Assembly (NCBI RefSeq): GCF_013520865.1
Contig: NZ_JACDXJ010000001.1
Location: 62,001 to 126,000 of the forward strand
Length of the DNA stretch: 64,000 bases
Direction: 5' to 3'
DNA from: Microvirga mediterraneensis
GTDB lineage: Bacteria > Pseudomonadota > Alphaproteobacteria > Rhizobiales > Beijerinckiaceae
Shown here: positions 24,546 to 33,881 of the stretch, piece after piece
How positions within the stretch are numbered: position 1 is the stretch's first letter
How the letters are laid out: each line of letters starts with the position of its first letter
Notes under the pieces: model-generated
What the model saw: the letters and a program-made list of their open reading frames with translations, nothing else
What the model was told of the DNA's origin: nothing
The model's database searches: none
Made by a program: the position numbers and the translations under genes

Positions 24546-25184
24546 TCAGGGCTCGATGAGCTTGTTGCGCACGGCATAAAGGGCGAGTTCCACGCCCGAA
24601 CGCAGGTTCAGCTTGCGCATCGCGGCGGTTCTGTGGGTCTCGACCGTCTTGATGCTCACGGCCCAGCGATCCGCAATGGCCTTGTTGGTCTGCCCCTCGG
24701 CCACGAGTTGGATCACCTCGCGCTCGCGCGGGCTCAGCGTGTCCGATGCCGTGACCTTGCCGCAGCTGAGGAAGTCGTCGAGCAGGGTCTCGGCAACCTG
24801 CGGCGAGAAATACGGCTTCTTGCGCGACAGGGCCCTGACCGCACTGACGACCTCGTCGTCGTCCTCGGTCTTCAGCACGTATCCTCTGGCGCCCGCCTTC
24901 AGGACGTCCCGAATGACGGCCTCGTTGTTGTGCATCGTGTAGACCAGCACCTCGGTCTCCGGGCTCGCCAGGCGGATCTGCCGGGTGGCCTCGAGGCCGT
25001 TGAGAACCGGCAGGGAAAAGTCGAGGATGGCCACGTCCGGACGCTGCTCGACGGCAAGCTCGACCGCAGTCTGGCCGTTGTCGGCCCCGCCGCAGACCTC
25101 CCAGCCGGACTGCGCCTGCACCAGCGCCTGCAGGCCCCGGCGCACGATCGCATGGTCGTCGGCGATCAGGATCTTGATGCTCAT
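24546..25184 (-). CDS. NarL/LuxR-family response regulator
   Basis: A 212-residue regulator. The receiver at residues 3-120 has D9/D10, phospho-acceptor D55 in AILDFSLP, and K in YVLKTEDD. The LuxR-type helix-turn-helix at 145-205 reads TLSPREREVIQLVAEGQTNK, then VSIKTVETHRTAAMRKLN. The start at 25184 is behind GGGGAGCG. It lies 70 bases downstream of the sensor kinase on the same strand, so they form a cognate pair. Target genes are not visible here. Confidence 0.92.
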   Translation of the reverse strand: MSIKILIADDHAIVRRGLQALVQAQSGWEVCGGADNGQTAVELAVEQRPDVAILDFSLPVLNGLEATRQIRLASPETEVLVYTMHNNEAVIRDVLKAGARGYVLKTEDDDEVVSAVRALSRKKPYFSPQVAETLLDDFLSCGKVTASDTLSPREREVIQLVAEGQTNKAIADRWAVSIKTVETHRTAAMRKLNLRSGVELALYAVRNKLIEP

Positions 25185-25254
25185 GGTCGCTCCCCGGTGA
25201 CGGATGATCATACCGGGCTGGGATGCCTTGTGGATCGGGTCTTCACCTGAGAGA

Positions 25255-27033
25255 TCAATCAGGTTTTGCCTGAGCACCGCTTCGGGATGCGCCTGGCGGG
25301 CGATCCGCTTCGGCGACATGAGAAGCTACGACAGGTTTGATCTCTCCTCGTTCACCGGAAATCGTCGGGAACACGAGACGGATGCGCGTTCCGTGCCCCT
25401 CCTCGCTCTCCAGCCGCACCTCGCCGGCACTCTGCTGGGCGAAGCCCAGCACTTGGCTGAGGCCGAGACCGCTGCCCTGTCCCGGCCCCTTTGTGGTGAA
25501 GAACGGATCGAAGGCCTGTTCCAGCACCGTACGGGACATGCCGATGCCTGAATCGATCACGGAAATCCGAACCCATGTCTGCTCCGGATGGGAGGACCGG
25601 CGCAGTCCCGCCCGCGATCGGGGCGACGCGATCATGGCGGTCTCGACCGTGATCGTGCCGCCATAGGGCATCGCGTCGCGGGCATTGAGAACGAGATTCA
25701 GCAAGGCGGCTTCGAACTGCACCGGATCGAGGAGACAGACAGCGCCGTCGGCGTTCAACCTGAGCTCCACCGCCGCACGCGGACCTGCGGCTTGGTTCAA
25801 GATAGTCGCGAAGCCTGCGATCCGCTCGTCGATCCTCGTCGCCCGCTCCTTGAGCTCCTGGCGGCGCGCGAAGGCCAGGAGCCGTTCGGTCATGTCCTTT
25901 GCGCCTTTGAGGAAACGTTCCGTGTCGTCGATCAAGGCACGGGCCTCGGGGTCGTCCTTCACCGAAGGCTTGAGGAGCGCGCAGGTGGATTGCACGATGC
26001 GGATCGTGTTGCCGAAATCGTGCGCGATGCCCCCGGCAATGTGCCCGAGGGCCTCCAGGCGCTGGGCGCGACCGAGCCGCTCCTGCTCGGCCCGCTTGCG
26101 CTCGCGGCCCCTGCGGACGAGCAGCGACAGGACGCCGACCAGTCCCAGGAGCACCGCCACCGTGGCGACGACGACGGTGGCATACTCGTACCAGGGCTGA
26201 TAGACGGAGGAGCTGGCCAATCCCACGAGAACGAGCGCCGGAACGTCACCGAGAGACTTGTACCCGACGACCCGCGAGATGCCGTCGACGGGACTGACGG
26301 ACCAGTAAACGCCGTGGGGATGCTCGACCAGATGGCGGAAGGCCGCGGAGGCTGTCATGAACGATTTGCCGATCGCCTGCTCGGACGCAGGACTGCGAGC
26401 CAGCATGGTGCCGTCGCGGAGCAGGAGAGCGATGAAACCGTCCCGTCCGACCGCCAAGCCGCGAAAGAAGCTTTCGAATTGGAAAGGATCGACAACGGCC
26501 ACCACCACGCCGCCGAAGCTGCCATCCGGACGATCGATCCGGCGGCTGATGCTGATGACCCACGTATTATCCGCACGGCTCTGGATGGGATGTCCGATGT
26601 CGAGGCCCAGTTCGGGGTCCTTCTGGTGGATCTTGAAGTAGTTCCGGTCGGCGACGTTCACCCGCGGCGTCTTGGGATAGCCCGTGTCATGAATGAGGAA
26701 CCCATCAGGTCCGACGACGATCAAGCCGCGAACGTACGGCAGAGCCTTCACGCGCCCTTTCAGGTCGGCTTGGAAATGGGGATCGTTGGGCGGAAGATCC
26801 GGCTTGGCCGCCAGGGTCTCGCGGATTCCGAGAAGGGTGAAATCGATCGCCTGGAAGGTCCGTTGCGACTGTTCCGCGAGAACGTGGACGAGGTTGCCGG
26901 CGATTTCCTCGCCCCGCCGGGTCGCGTCCTGGTAGCCGCGCCACAGGACGAAGGCGCTCAGGATCACGATCCCCGCAACGAGAACGAGAGCGGGCGCCAG
27001 AGCGGTGACGAGAGGGGACGATTTGAGCCTCAC
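25255..27033 (-). CDS. Cache-domain sensor histidine kinase
   Basis: A 592-residue membrane kinase. A first helix (about residues 8-30), a periplasmic dCache-type sensor (about 35-270; GLIVVGPDGFLIHDTG, then ADRNYFKIHQ) and a second helix (about 280-305) precede the kinase core. The H-box is GGIAHDFGN, the N-box NLVLNARDAM, then DSGIGMS, DPFFTTK and GQGSGLGLS. The sensor probably binds a small external ligand. A GTG at 27033 with GGGAG upstream is preferred; ATG/alternative starts up to 27141 would add about 36 residues of unlike composition. It is cotranscribed with the NarL-type regulator. Confidence 0.88.
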   Translation of the reverse strand: MRLKSSPLVTALAPALVLVAGIVILSAFVLWRGYQDATRRGEEIAGNLVHVLAEQSQRTFQAIDFTLLGIRETLAAKPDLPPNDPHFQADLKGRVKALPYVRGLIVVGPDGFLIHDTGYPKTPRVNVADRNYFKIHQKDPELGLDIGHPIQSRADNTWVISISRRIDRPDGSFGGVVVAVVDPFQFESFFRGLAVGRDGFIALLLRDGTMLARSPASEQAIGKSFMTASAAFRHLVEHPHGVYWSVSPVDGISRVVGYKSLGDVPALVLVGLASSSVYQPWYEYATVVVATVAVLLGLVGVLSLLVRRGRERKRAEQERLGRAQRLEALGHIAGGIAHDFGNTIRIVQSTCALLKPSVKDDPEARALIDDTERFLKGAKDMTERLLAFARRQELKERATRIDERIAGFATILNQAAGPRAAVELRLNADGAVCLLDPVQFEAALLNLVLNARDAMPYGGTITVETAMIASPRSRAGLRRSSHPEQTWVRISVIDSGIGMSRTVLEQAFDPFFTTKGPGQGSGLGLSQVLGFAQQSAGEVRLESEEGHGTRIRLVFPTISGERGEIKPVVASHVAEADRPPGASRSGAQAKPD

Positions 27034-27274
27034 ACCGATATTTCTCCCACTCCGGGAACCGAGTGCACGCCTCTTCGATATAGTTCCGACGGCGCAATCA
27101 TCTACCGGACGCAGACGCATGAAAAGGGTCGGCGCTTCCAAGGCGTTCTAAAGTCTGAGAGCGTTCGGTCTAGCTTCTGTCCGTCAGGCACGCATAAGCG
27201 TTAAGGTTCACGTCCCCATAATCCGGACTGACGGGCACCTGCGGATCCGGCCCTTTCACATTGAAACTGATTCT

Positions 27275-29635
27275 ATGACCCTCGACGCCCGTACGCTGGC
27301 ACTCGTCTACATCCTGCTCTCGGCCCTGCTGAGCATCCTGCTCCTCTTCGCCTGGGCTCACAACCGGCGGATCCGCGCGCTGGCGTGGTGGAGCGCCGCG
27401 TTCGGCATGGTGCCCGTCGGCATCGGCATGGCCAACCTCGGCCGGACGCCGCCGAGCCTGCCCGTCCTGCTGATCGCCAATATGATGGTCGCCGGCGCCT
27501 ATGCGGCCTTGTATGCCGGATGCCGCGCCTTCAATGATCGGCCCAGCAGGCTCCCGGCCCTTCTGGCAGGGCCCGCTCTTTGGGCAGCGGCGTTCCCGTT
27601 CCTCAGCGAAAGCCCCGGTGCGAGATTGGCCCTTCTGTCGCTGATCTCGAGCGTCTATGCCGCAATGGCGGCCTGGGAGTTGTGGAAGCATTCCGGCCTG
27701 CGTCTGACGGCGCGGCGCGCCGCGATCCTCTTGCTGCTGGCGCTCGCGGCGTTCAACGGCATTCGGCTCACCCTGGGCCTGTCGCTGAGGCTGATCTTCT
27801 GGGCCGACGCCTTCGCCAGCCGATGGTCCGGGGAAATGGCGCTGTTCCTGGCGATCTACACCCCCACCCTCGCGTTCGTGCTGCTCGCCATGGCCAAGGA
27901 ACGGACGGAGTTGGCCCTTCGGGAAAGCGAGGAGCATTACCGGTATTCGGTGGAGCTCAGTCCACAGATCCCCTGGATCGCCGACCCTCAGGGCAACCTC
28001 CTCGATGTTCCGCCGCGCTGGGAGGCTCTCACCGGATTGCCGGTGAAAGAGTCGCGGGGAACCGGGTGGACGCAAGCCATGCATCCTGACGATCTGCCTC
28101 TGATCGTCGGTCGCTGGTCGCACTCCCTTTCGACCGGGAAGCCCTTCAATGCCGAGTTCCGGGTGCGCCTGGCCGACGGCAGCTACCGCTGGTGTCGCGG
28201 GCGCGCCGCCGCCCGTCGGACGGCGAGCGGAACCGTCATTCGATGGTACGGCAACATCGAGGACATCCATGATCGCATGCTCGCGCAGGAGCAGCTGCGT
28301 TGGGCAGCCTACCACGACGATCTCACCGGGCTCCCCAACCGGCGGCGCTTTCAGCAGAGGCTCCAGGAGGCCATCGACCGGACTGCCGAGGGTTCATCCA
28401 TGGTCGGCCTTTTGGTGATAGACCTCGATAACCTCAAGCTGGTCAACGATCGCTTCGGCCATGCGGCCGGCGATGCCCTGCTGAAGGAATTCGCCAAGCG
28501 GCTGCGCAGCCTCGCCGGCGGCCCGGAGAGCATCGCCCGCCTGGGCGGCGACGAGTTCGCCCTGATCCTCCCGGCCGTGTCGGGCGAGGCCGAGGCCCTG
28601 GAGGCCGCCAGGACCGTGCTCTCTCGCATGCAGCACCCTGTGCCCGGCGATGACGCGGGGCTCGACTGCCGAGGCAGCATCGGCATCGCGCTTGCCGTCG
28701 ACCCCGGCACGAAGGCGGAAACCTTGCAAAAGCATGCGGACCTGGCGCTCTACCGCGCCAAGGCGAGCGGTCGGGGAGCCTTCCGCTTGTTCCAGCCCTC
28801 GATGCGGGACGAAGCGGAAAGGACGGCCTCCGCCCTGGAGCTCGCCGGGATGGCTTTGGCCGAGGACTGGATCGTGCCCTTCTACCAGCCCAAGGTCGCC
28901 CTGGGGACGAACGGACGGGGCGGCTTCGAGGCGCTGCTGCGCTGGCATCATCCGCGCCTCGGCCTTCAGACGCCCGACACGATCTGGCCTGCCTTCGACG
29001 ACACGGAACTCGGGAGCGCCATCGGCGAGCGCATGCGCAGGCGCGTCTTTCGCGACATGCGCCGCTGGCTCGATGCGGGCCTTCCCCTTGGCCGGGTCGC
29101 GATCAACATCTCGGCAGCCGAGTTCCGTCACGACGATTACGCCGAGCGGATCCTGGCGGAGCTGCACCAGTCCGGCGTGCCCACGCATTGCCTCGAAGTA
29201 GAAGTGACAGAGACCGTGTTTCTCGGCCGCCATGCCGACAATGTGGAGCGGGCGCTGCGAATGCTCAGTGAGGCTGGCGTGACGATCGCACTCGACGATT
29301 TCGGCACCGGCTACGCCTCACTGACCCATCTCAAGCGCTTCCCTGTCGATGCCATCAAGATCGACCGCTCATTCGTTCGCGACATCGAGACGGATTCCGG
29401 CGATGCGGCAATCGTACGGGCTCTGCTGAGCCTGGGCCAGAGTCTCAACATCGTGGTTGTGGCCGAAGGCGTCGAAACAGCCGCTCAGGCAGCTTTTCTG
29501 GAAGCTCACGGCTGCAACTTGGCACAAGGCCACTTCTTCGGACGCCCGATGCCCGCAGAGCATGTGCCGGCAGCGATTGCGGCAGGGTTCGACCAGCGCG
29601 ACGCGCTGGCCGGCTTTCAGGCGCCGCCGACCTGA
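27275..29635 (+). CDS. Membrane GGDEF-EAL protein with PAS sensor
   Basis: A 786-residue cyclic-di-GMP protein. About seven membrane helices occupy residues 1-210. A PAS/PAC unit spans about 215-340 (MHPDDLPLIVGRWSHSL). The GGDEF domain has an intact LGGDEFA (424-428) but no RxxD inhibitory site before it. The EAL domain has EAL at 552-554 and DDFGTGYASL at 674-683, with a late VVAEGVET, all intact. Both synthesis and breakdown of c-di-GMP are therefore possible. It is divergent from the kinase operon and alone in its transcript. Confidence 0.93.
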   Translation: MTLDARTLALVYILLSALLSILLLFAWAHNRRIRALAWWSAAFGMVPVGIGMANLGRTPPSLPVLLIANMMVAGAYAALYAGCRAFNDRPSRLPALLAGPALWAAAFPFLSESPGARLALLSLISSVYAAMAAWELWKHSGLRLTARRAAILLLLALAAFNGIRLTLGLSLRLIFWADAFASRWSGEMALFLAIYTPTLAFVLLAMAKERTELALRESEEHYRYSVELSPQIPWIADPQGNLLDVPPRWEALTGLPVKESRGTGWTQAMHPDDLPLIVGRWSHSLSTGKPFNAEFRVRLADGSYRWCRGRAAARRTASGTVIRWYGNIEDIHDRMLAQEQLRWAAYHDDLTGLPNRRRFQQRLQEAIDRTAEGSSMVGLLVIDLDNLKLVNDRFGHAAGDALLKEFAKRLRSLAGGPESIARLGGDEFALILPAVSGEAEALEAARTVLSRMQHPVPGDDAGLDCRGSIGIALAVDPGTKAETLQKHADLALYRAKASGRGAFRLFQPSMRDEAERTASALELAGMALAEDWIVPFYQPKVALGTNGRGGFEALLRWHHPRLGLQTPDTIWPAFDDTELGSAIGERMRRRVFRDMRRWLDAGLPLGRVAINISAAEFRHDDYAERILAELHQSGVPTHCLEVEVTETVFLGRHADNVERALRMLSEAGVTIALDDFGTGYASLTHLKRFPVDAIKIDRSFVRDIETDSGDAAIVRALLSLGQSLNIVVVAEGVETAAQAAFLEAHGCNLAQGHFFGRPMPAEHVPAAIAAGFDQRDALAGFQAPPT

Positions 29636-29655
29636 TCGGATCGGCGGCCAGAACG

Positions 29656-30882
29656 CTACAAGCTTCTCCCGCTGATCATGGCAACGAGCCCTTCCGCAGC
29701 CGCCATTGCCCCGTCGCTGCGGATCGTCGTCGCGATGGCGGCCGCACGCTCGCGTGTCCGCGCATCCAACGCCGTCCCGAGCGGGGCCAGGAGCGTCTCG
29801 GTTGTCGGCATCGGGCCGTCATGCGCCGCGCCGATGCCCAATGCGGCGACACGGCTGGCCCAATAGGGCTGGTCGGCTCCCTGAGGCACCAACACCTGAG
29901 GCGCACCGGCGCATGCGGCCGCCGTGGTCGTTCCAGCGCCGCCATGATGCACGACGGCCGCGACCCGGGCGAACAGCGCCTGATGGTTGACATCGCCGAC
30001 AGCGAAGCAGTCGCCCCGATCGTCGATGGGTGCGAGATCGGCCCAACCCTTTGCGAGGACCACGCGGCGACCGTGCATGCGGATGGCCTCGATAGCGGCG
30101 CGGGCGGGATCATCTGCGGCATGCATGGCCATGCTGCCGAAGCCGACATAAACCGGGGGAGCGCCCTCATTGAGGAAATCCTCCAGCCCGTCCGGAAGCG
30201 GACGCATGTCCGGCAGGATCCAGGCACCGCTCTGGACGACGTCGAGAAGGTCGGTCGGAAGCCATGGGCTGAGGATCGGGTCCGATGCCAGCCACGGACA
30301 GGGCGTGAGGACATGGTCGCGAATATTCGCGTACGTTGGCAGGCCGACCGAAGCGCGTTGCGTGTTCACCGCCGCGCCGAAGAGCGCGTCCATGGCCTGG
30401 ACGTTGAACTCCCACAGCGCCAGGGTGCCGGTTATTGCCGCCGGATGCGGCCAGCCCGGATACTCCATGGGCGGATGGTGAGGTGACGGCAGGATGATCG
30501 GATAAAAGACCGCACAGATGAAGCGCAGACCGAGCTTTTCGGCCACGGCCTGCGCGGCCGCTACGGACGGGAACAGGCCGGTTGCGACGATGACATCGCA
30601 GCCTTCGGCCGCTTCCGCGATCGCATCGAACTGGGCTCGAACCATCTTGGCCGCGAGCTGGGGCAGGCTTAAGCCTGACTGTCTCGCCGTGGCTATCCAG
30701 CGGCGCACCGGCATGAAGGCCGGCGCCAGCGGCAGGCCCGCCCGATCCAGCAGCTCCGCGAATTCCGCATCGGATGGAGCGCAGACCAGCGCCTCCGCTC
30801 CGAGTTCCCGCAACGCCAGACCCAATCCCGCCAGCGGCTGAACGTCTCCGCGCGACCCATAGGTCGACAATAGCACACGCAT
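29656..30882 (-). CDS. GT1-type glycosyltransferase (UDP-glycosyltransferase/antibiotic-modifying type)
   Basis: A 408-residue GT-B enzyme. The N-terminal fold starts MRVLLSTYGSRGDVQPLAGL, and the C-terminal nucleotide-sugar site has VVHHGGAGTTTAAACAGAPQ, then VPQGADQPYWASRVAALGIG. This is the pattern of vancomycin-type, macrolide and sterol glucosyltransferases. The start at 30882 is behind GAGGGAG. It is preceded on the same strand by a nucleotidyltransferase gene (157-base gap). The acceptor is unknown; a lipid, natural product or antibiotic are all possible. Confidence 0.88.
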   Translation of the reverse strand: MRVLLSTYGSRGDVQPLAGLGLALRELGAEALVCAPSDAEFAELLDRAGLPLAPAFMPVRRWIATARQSGLSLPQLAAKMVRAQFDAIAEAAEGCDVIVATGLFPSVAAAQAVAEKLGLRFICAVFYPIILPSPHHPPMEYPGWPHPAAITGTLALWEFNVQAMDALFGAAVNTQRASVGLPTYANIRDHVLTPCPWLASDPILSPWLPTDLLDVVQSGAWILPDMRPLPDGLEDFLNEGAPPVYVGFGSMAMHAADDPARAAIEAIRMHGRRVVLAKGWADLAPIDDRGDCFAVGDVNHQALFARVAAVVHHGGAGTTTAAACAGAPQVLVPQGADQPYWASRVAALGIGAAHDGPMPTTETLLAPLGTALDARTRERAAAIATTIRSDGAMAAAEGLVAMISGRSL

Positions 30883-31039
30883 CTTCACGGCTCCCTCAGG
30901 TTCGAATCGAGGGAAGTGTTTATGGGATATGACCGGGGACTTGCCGCAAGCCGGGGGGACGCTACAAAACACCTATGGAGGGGAGCTGTCGCGCTCCCAT
31001 TCTCTCGAGGGCGCGAACGAAGGATCGCCACCGGGCGTT

Positions 31040-31879
31040 TCAAGGCCTCGCCCGAACCAGGCTCCCCAACTCTCCGTCGAGCGCCCTCAGGACGTCCAAG
31101 GCAGCCGCAAAATCGGATCGCCCAAGCGCCTCCCAAACCGTGTCGATCCGTTCCGCCAATCCATCGATGGTGTCCGGGAATCCGGCGGCCTCAATCAACG
31201 CTCCCTTCTCGTTGATCAGGTAGCGCCGGTTGAGCGCGAACAGCACCTGCCCGACACAGCCCAAGGCGCGATAGCAACACCCGGCGATATATGTCCGGTC
31301 GCGCCGCGGAAGCGCGAGCTGCGCGTTCTCGATGCTGAACGAAACCTCCCACAGGAAGGTCCGTATCAAGGCGGAGCGGAGCTTGTCGGGATAAGGAGAG
31401 GCTGCGGCTTTCAGCGCGGCGATCATGCCCGCAGGGTCATGGAGCAACCGGCCCAGGGCGACCTCGCCCATCCAGATGGCCGAACAGAAGCCGTGAGGAT
31501 GACCCGGCTGGTACGCCATCGAGATCCGCCCTTCGCGGCATTCGGCGATCACGGCGCGGACATCATCGACGCAGCGGTACAGCAGGTCGACTTTGTTTCC
31601 TTGGATCCGCAGCCATCCTCCGCCGACGATATTCGGACCCCATTCTCCGACAGGCGTGACGGCTGCCGAAGCCGGATCGTCGACTAGGTCCCGTACCGTG
31701 GCAAGCAAGTGCTCCGTGTCCAGTGCATTGGCGGAGCCGAAGTAAAGCCCGAGATCGTAGTCGGACGTCCCGATTGCCGTCCCCCTGGCCCGGGAACCGC
31801 CAAGCACGATTCCCACCACACCCGGCACCTCGGACAAGCGTGGAACGATGCTCAAAAGCAATGGTTCGAGGTGGGGCAT
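31040..31879 (-). CDS. Nucleotidyltransferase-fold protein (aminoglycoside-adenylyltransferase-like)
   Basis: A 279-residue protein with the polymerase-beta-like motif GGSRARGTAIGTSDYDLGLY: GS followed by the D-x-D metal pair, plus a third acidic strand KVDLLYR. The C-terminal half is helical, resembling DUF4037/KNTase-like proteins. Such enzymes move AMP from ATP onto small molecules or proteins; aminoglycoside adenylyltransferases are a known subgroup. The substrate is not deducible. Confidence 0.8.
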   Translation of the reverse strand: MPHLEPLLLSIVPRLSEVPGVVGIVLGGSRARGTAIGTSDYDLGLYFGSANALDTEHLLATVRDLVDDPASAAVTPVGEWGPNIVGGGWLRIQGNKVDLLYRCVDDVRAVIAECREGRISMAYQPGHPHGFCSAIWMGEVALGRLLHDPAGMIAALKAAASPYPDKLRSALIRTFLWEVSFSIENAQLALPRRDRTYIAGCCYRALGCVGQVLFALNRRYLINEKGALIEAAGFPDTIDGLAERIDTVWEALGRSDFAAALDVLRALDGELGSLVRARP

Positions 31880-32010
31880 CCCCTGTAGTCCCTCATCCAG
31901 AATAGATCTTACCTCTTAGATAAGGCCGCTGAGATCAAGTCTTGCGATGCTCTCTCGAACAATCGCGTAAGCCGGCAAGAGAGGCAGCTCGGGAGGCGAA
32001 GGCTCGCACC

Positions 32011-32208
32011 ATGGCACGGGAAAGGCTCGAGGCGGAATGCCTTTCGATCAACCTGCTTCTCACTGTGAACCGCTTTGTTGAATCAGGCTCCTTTGAAGAG
32101 CGTCCCATTTATCGGTTCGAATGCGGATGTGCCGTCAGTTCCACGGAAGGGCAGAACGTACGGCTCCGAAGCCTTTATCGCGATGCGGCGTGGCGCCCGA
32201 TCACGTAG
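32011..32208 (+). CDS. Possible 65-residue hypothetical protein
   Basis: An ATG-started frame with GAAGG ten bases upstream. It encodes MARERLEAECLSINLLL and then a cysteine-containing part RFECGCAVSS followed by VRLRSLYRDAAW. The composition is protein-like, but the gene would overlap the 3' end of the convergent flavoprotein gene by 34 bases and I recognise no family. The rest of the 31880-32174 gap shows nothing else. Confidence 0.25.
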   Translation: MARERLEAECLSINLLLTVNRFVESGSFEERPIYRFECGCAVSSTEGQNVRLRSLYRDAAWRPIT

Positions 32209-33881
32209 CCGAACGTCAACGCTGGCCCGAGAGTGATGCCGGCACCCGGGTACGATCCGCTCATGATCGAGTTGATGTCGTTGCCGCAAGCGTACAGACC
32301 TTCGATAACTTGGCCATGGACATCCTTCACTTGGCCGTTGGCATTGACGTCCAGCCCCATCGTGGTGCCGATGTCGCCGGGGAAAATCTCAACCGCGTAA
32401 AGAACGCCTTCGAGCGGCTTCAGGCACTGGTTCGGCTTATGATCCGGGTCGCCGAGAGCGGTCTGGTACGGGGTCGATCCCTTGCCGAAATCAGGATCCA
32501 TCCCTTGGGCGGCGAACCCGTTATAGCGGTCGATCGTTTCCTGAAGAGTTTCCGTGTCGATCCCGCAGACCCTGGCCAATTCCTCCACGCTCCGGCCGTG
32601 CTTGAGATAGCCCGATCTCAAGTAGGGGCCGATCCGTCCCGGGAAGCAGGGAACCGCTCCCAGCCCATAGCGGCGCAGGGCTGCGTGATCGCAGATCAGG
32701 AAGGCCGACTTCCTGTTCCCGTCCAGCAGCTTTTCCACCATCCCCTGCACGAAATCGTGGTAGCTGGCGGCCTCGTTGGTGAAGCGTCGACCATCATGGC
32801 CTACGGCGATGATGCCAGGCTTCGCGCGATCCATGAACAGGTGCGGGAAAGGTCGCTTCGAGCCATCAGGCTGCGGAATCAATGAGATCGGCGCCCAGGA
32901 AGCGGCATCCGAGTTCGTGGATACGAAGGCCGCGCCGACCGCCTCGGCGGCAGCGATCGCTCCTCCCGTGTTCGGCGAAGGTGCCATGCTGTAGTGAGGC
33001 AAGCCACGGCGAACATGCTCAAAGCTCTCGGAGCGGCGCTTGGCATCGTGGGGAAATCCGCCGCTGGCGAGGACGACGCCCTTCCTGGAGGTGACCGTCT
33101 TGTCGCCGTGTCTCGTGCGCAAGACCGCGCCTGTCACGCGGCCTGCCCCGTCCCGCTGGAGCGAGACGAGCTCGTGCTCGGTCAGAAGCGGTATCTTCAA
33201 GGCAAAGACCGTCTCGGCCAGTCGGCCCGCGACCGCCGCTCCCAAGCTCAACCGCGTATTGCGGCCGACGCTCACCCGGTCCTTGACATAGCGCAGAACC
33301 TGCTTTGTCGCATGCACGAAGGAAGGCCACTCGCGCGTCATGCGCACGAAATGGAAGAGGTCAGCACGGCCGAGCTGCATCCCGCCGAGGATTGTGAACT
33401 CTTTGATCGGAGGGCGCAGCCGGTTCAGGTTTTCTCCCAAGGCCCTTCCATCGTATTCCAGCGCATCCAGTACGCGCCCCCCGAGCGCAGCGCCTTTCTT
33501 GTCAGGGTGATAGTCCGGCGCATAAGGGCGATGTGTCATCTTCAACGCCGTCTTGGTGTTGAAGAAGTCGATGGCCGCAGGACCATTGTCGAGGAAGGCG
33601 TCGACGAGTTCCGCATTGAAGCGGTTTCCGGTTTCCAACTCGATATAGCGGCGCGCGGCCCTGCGATCGTCCTCCATACCGGCCGCTCGCATGATCGGAT
33701 TGTCCGGGACCCAGATCGCGCCACCGGATACTGCCGTCGAGCCGCCGAAATACTCGGATTTCTCGACAATGACGGGTTTCAGGCCGGCATGAGCGGCGCT
33801 GATGGCCGCAGCTAGCCCCGCCGCGCCGGATCCGACAACCAGAAGGTCGCAGTCGGCTGGAAGCACTTCTTCAGTCGACAT
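32175..33881 (-). CDS. FAD-dependent oxidoreductase, 3-ketosteroid-delta1-dehydrogenase-like
   Basis: A 568-residue flavoprotein. The FAD motif LLVVGSGAAGLAAAIS is at about residue 13, followed by EKSEYFGGSTAVSGGAIWVP. The C-terminus carries NDINSIMSGSYPGAGITLGP and then ALTFGYVIGRHA, the active-site block of KstD-type dehydrogenases, where the Tyr and Gly act in enolisation. These enzymes desaturate a ring ketone. It is the last gene of a seven-gene operon and overlaps the preceding SDR by 11 bases. The ATG at 33881 has CAGGAGC upstream. Related fumarate-reductase-type flavoproteins cannot be fully excluded. Confidence 0.85.
   Translation of the reverse strand: MSTEEVLPADCDLLVVGSGAAGLAAAISAAHAGLKPVIVEKSEYFGGSTAVSGGAIWVPDNPIMRAAGMEDDRRAARRYIELETGNRFNAELVDAFLDNGPAAIDFFNTKTALKMTHRPYAPDYHPDKKGAALGGRVLDALEYDGRALGENLNRLRPPIKEFTILGGMQLGRADLFHFVRMTREWPSFVHATKQVLRYVKDRVSVGRNTRLSLGAAVAGRLAETVFALKIPLLTEHELVSLQRDGAGRVTGAVLRTRHGDKTVTSRKGVVLASGGFPHDAKRRSESFEHVRRGLPHYSMAPSPNTGGAIAAAEAVGAAFVSTNSDAASWAPISLIPQPDGSKRPFPHLFMDRAKPGIIAVGHDGRRFTNEAASYHDFVQGMVEKLLDGNRKSAFLICDHAALRRYGLGAVPCFPGRIGPYLRSGYLKHGRSVEELARVCGIDTETLQETIDRYNGFAAQGMDPDFGKGSTPYQTALGDPDHKPNQCLKPLEGVLYAVEIFPGDIGTTMGLDVNANGQVKDVHGQVIEGLYACGNDINSIMSGSYPGAGITLGPALTFGYVIGRHAASR

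Noticed and set aside
30899..30908. GGTTCGAATC resembles a tRNA T-loop
   Set aside because: The flanking stem does not pair properly and no acceptor, D or anticodon arm can be built around it.
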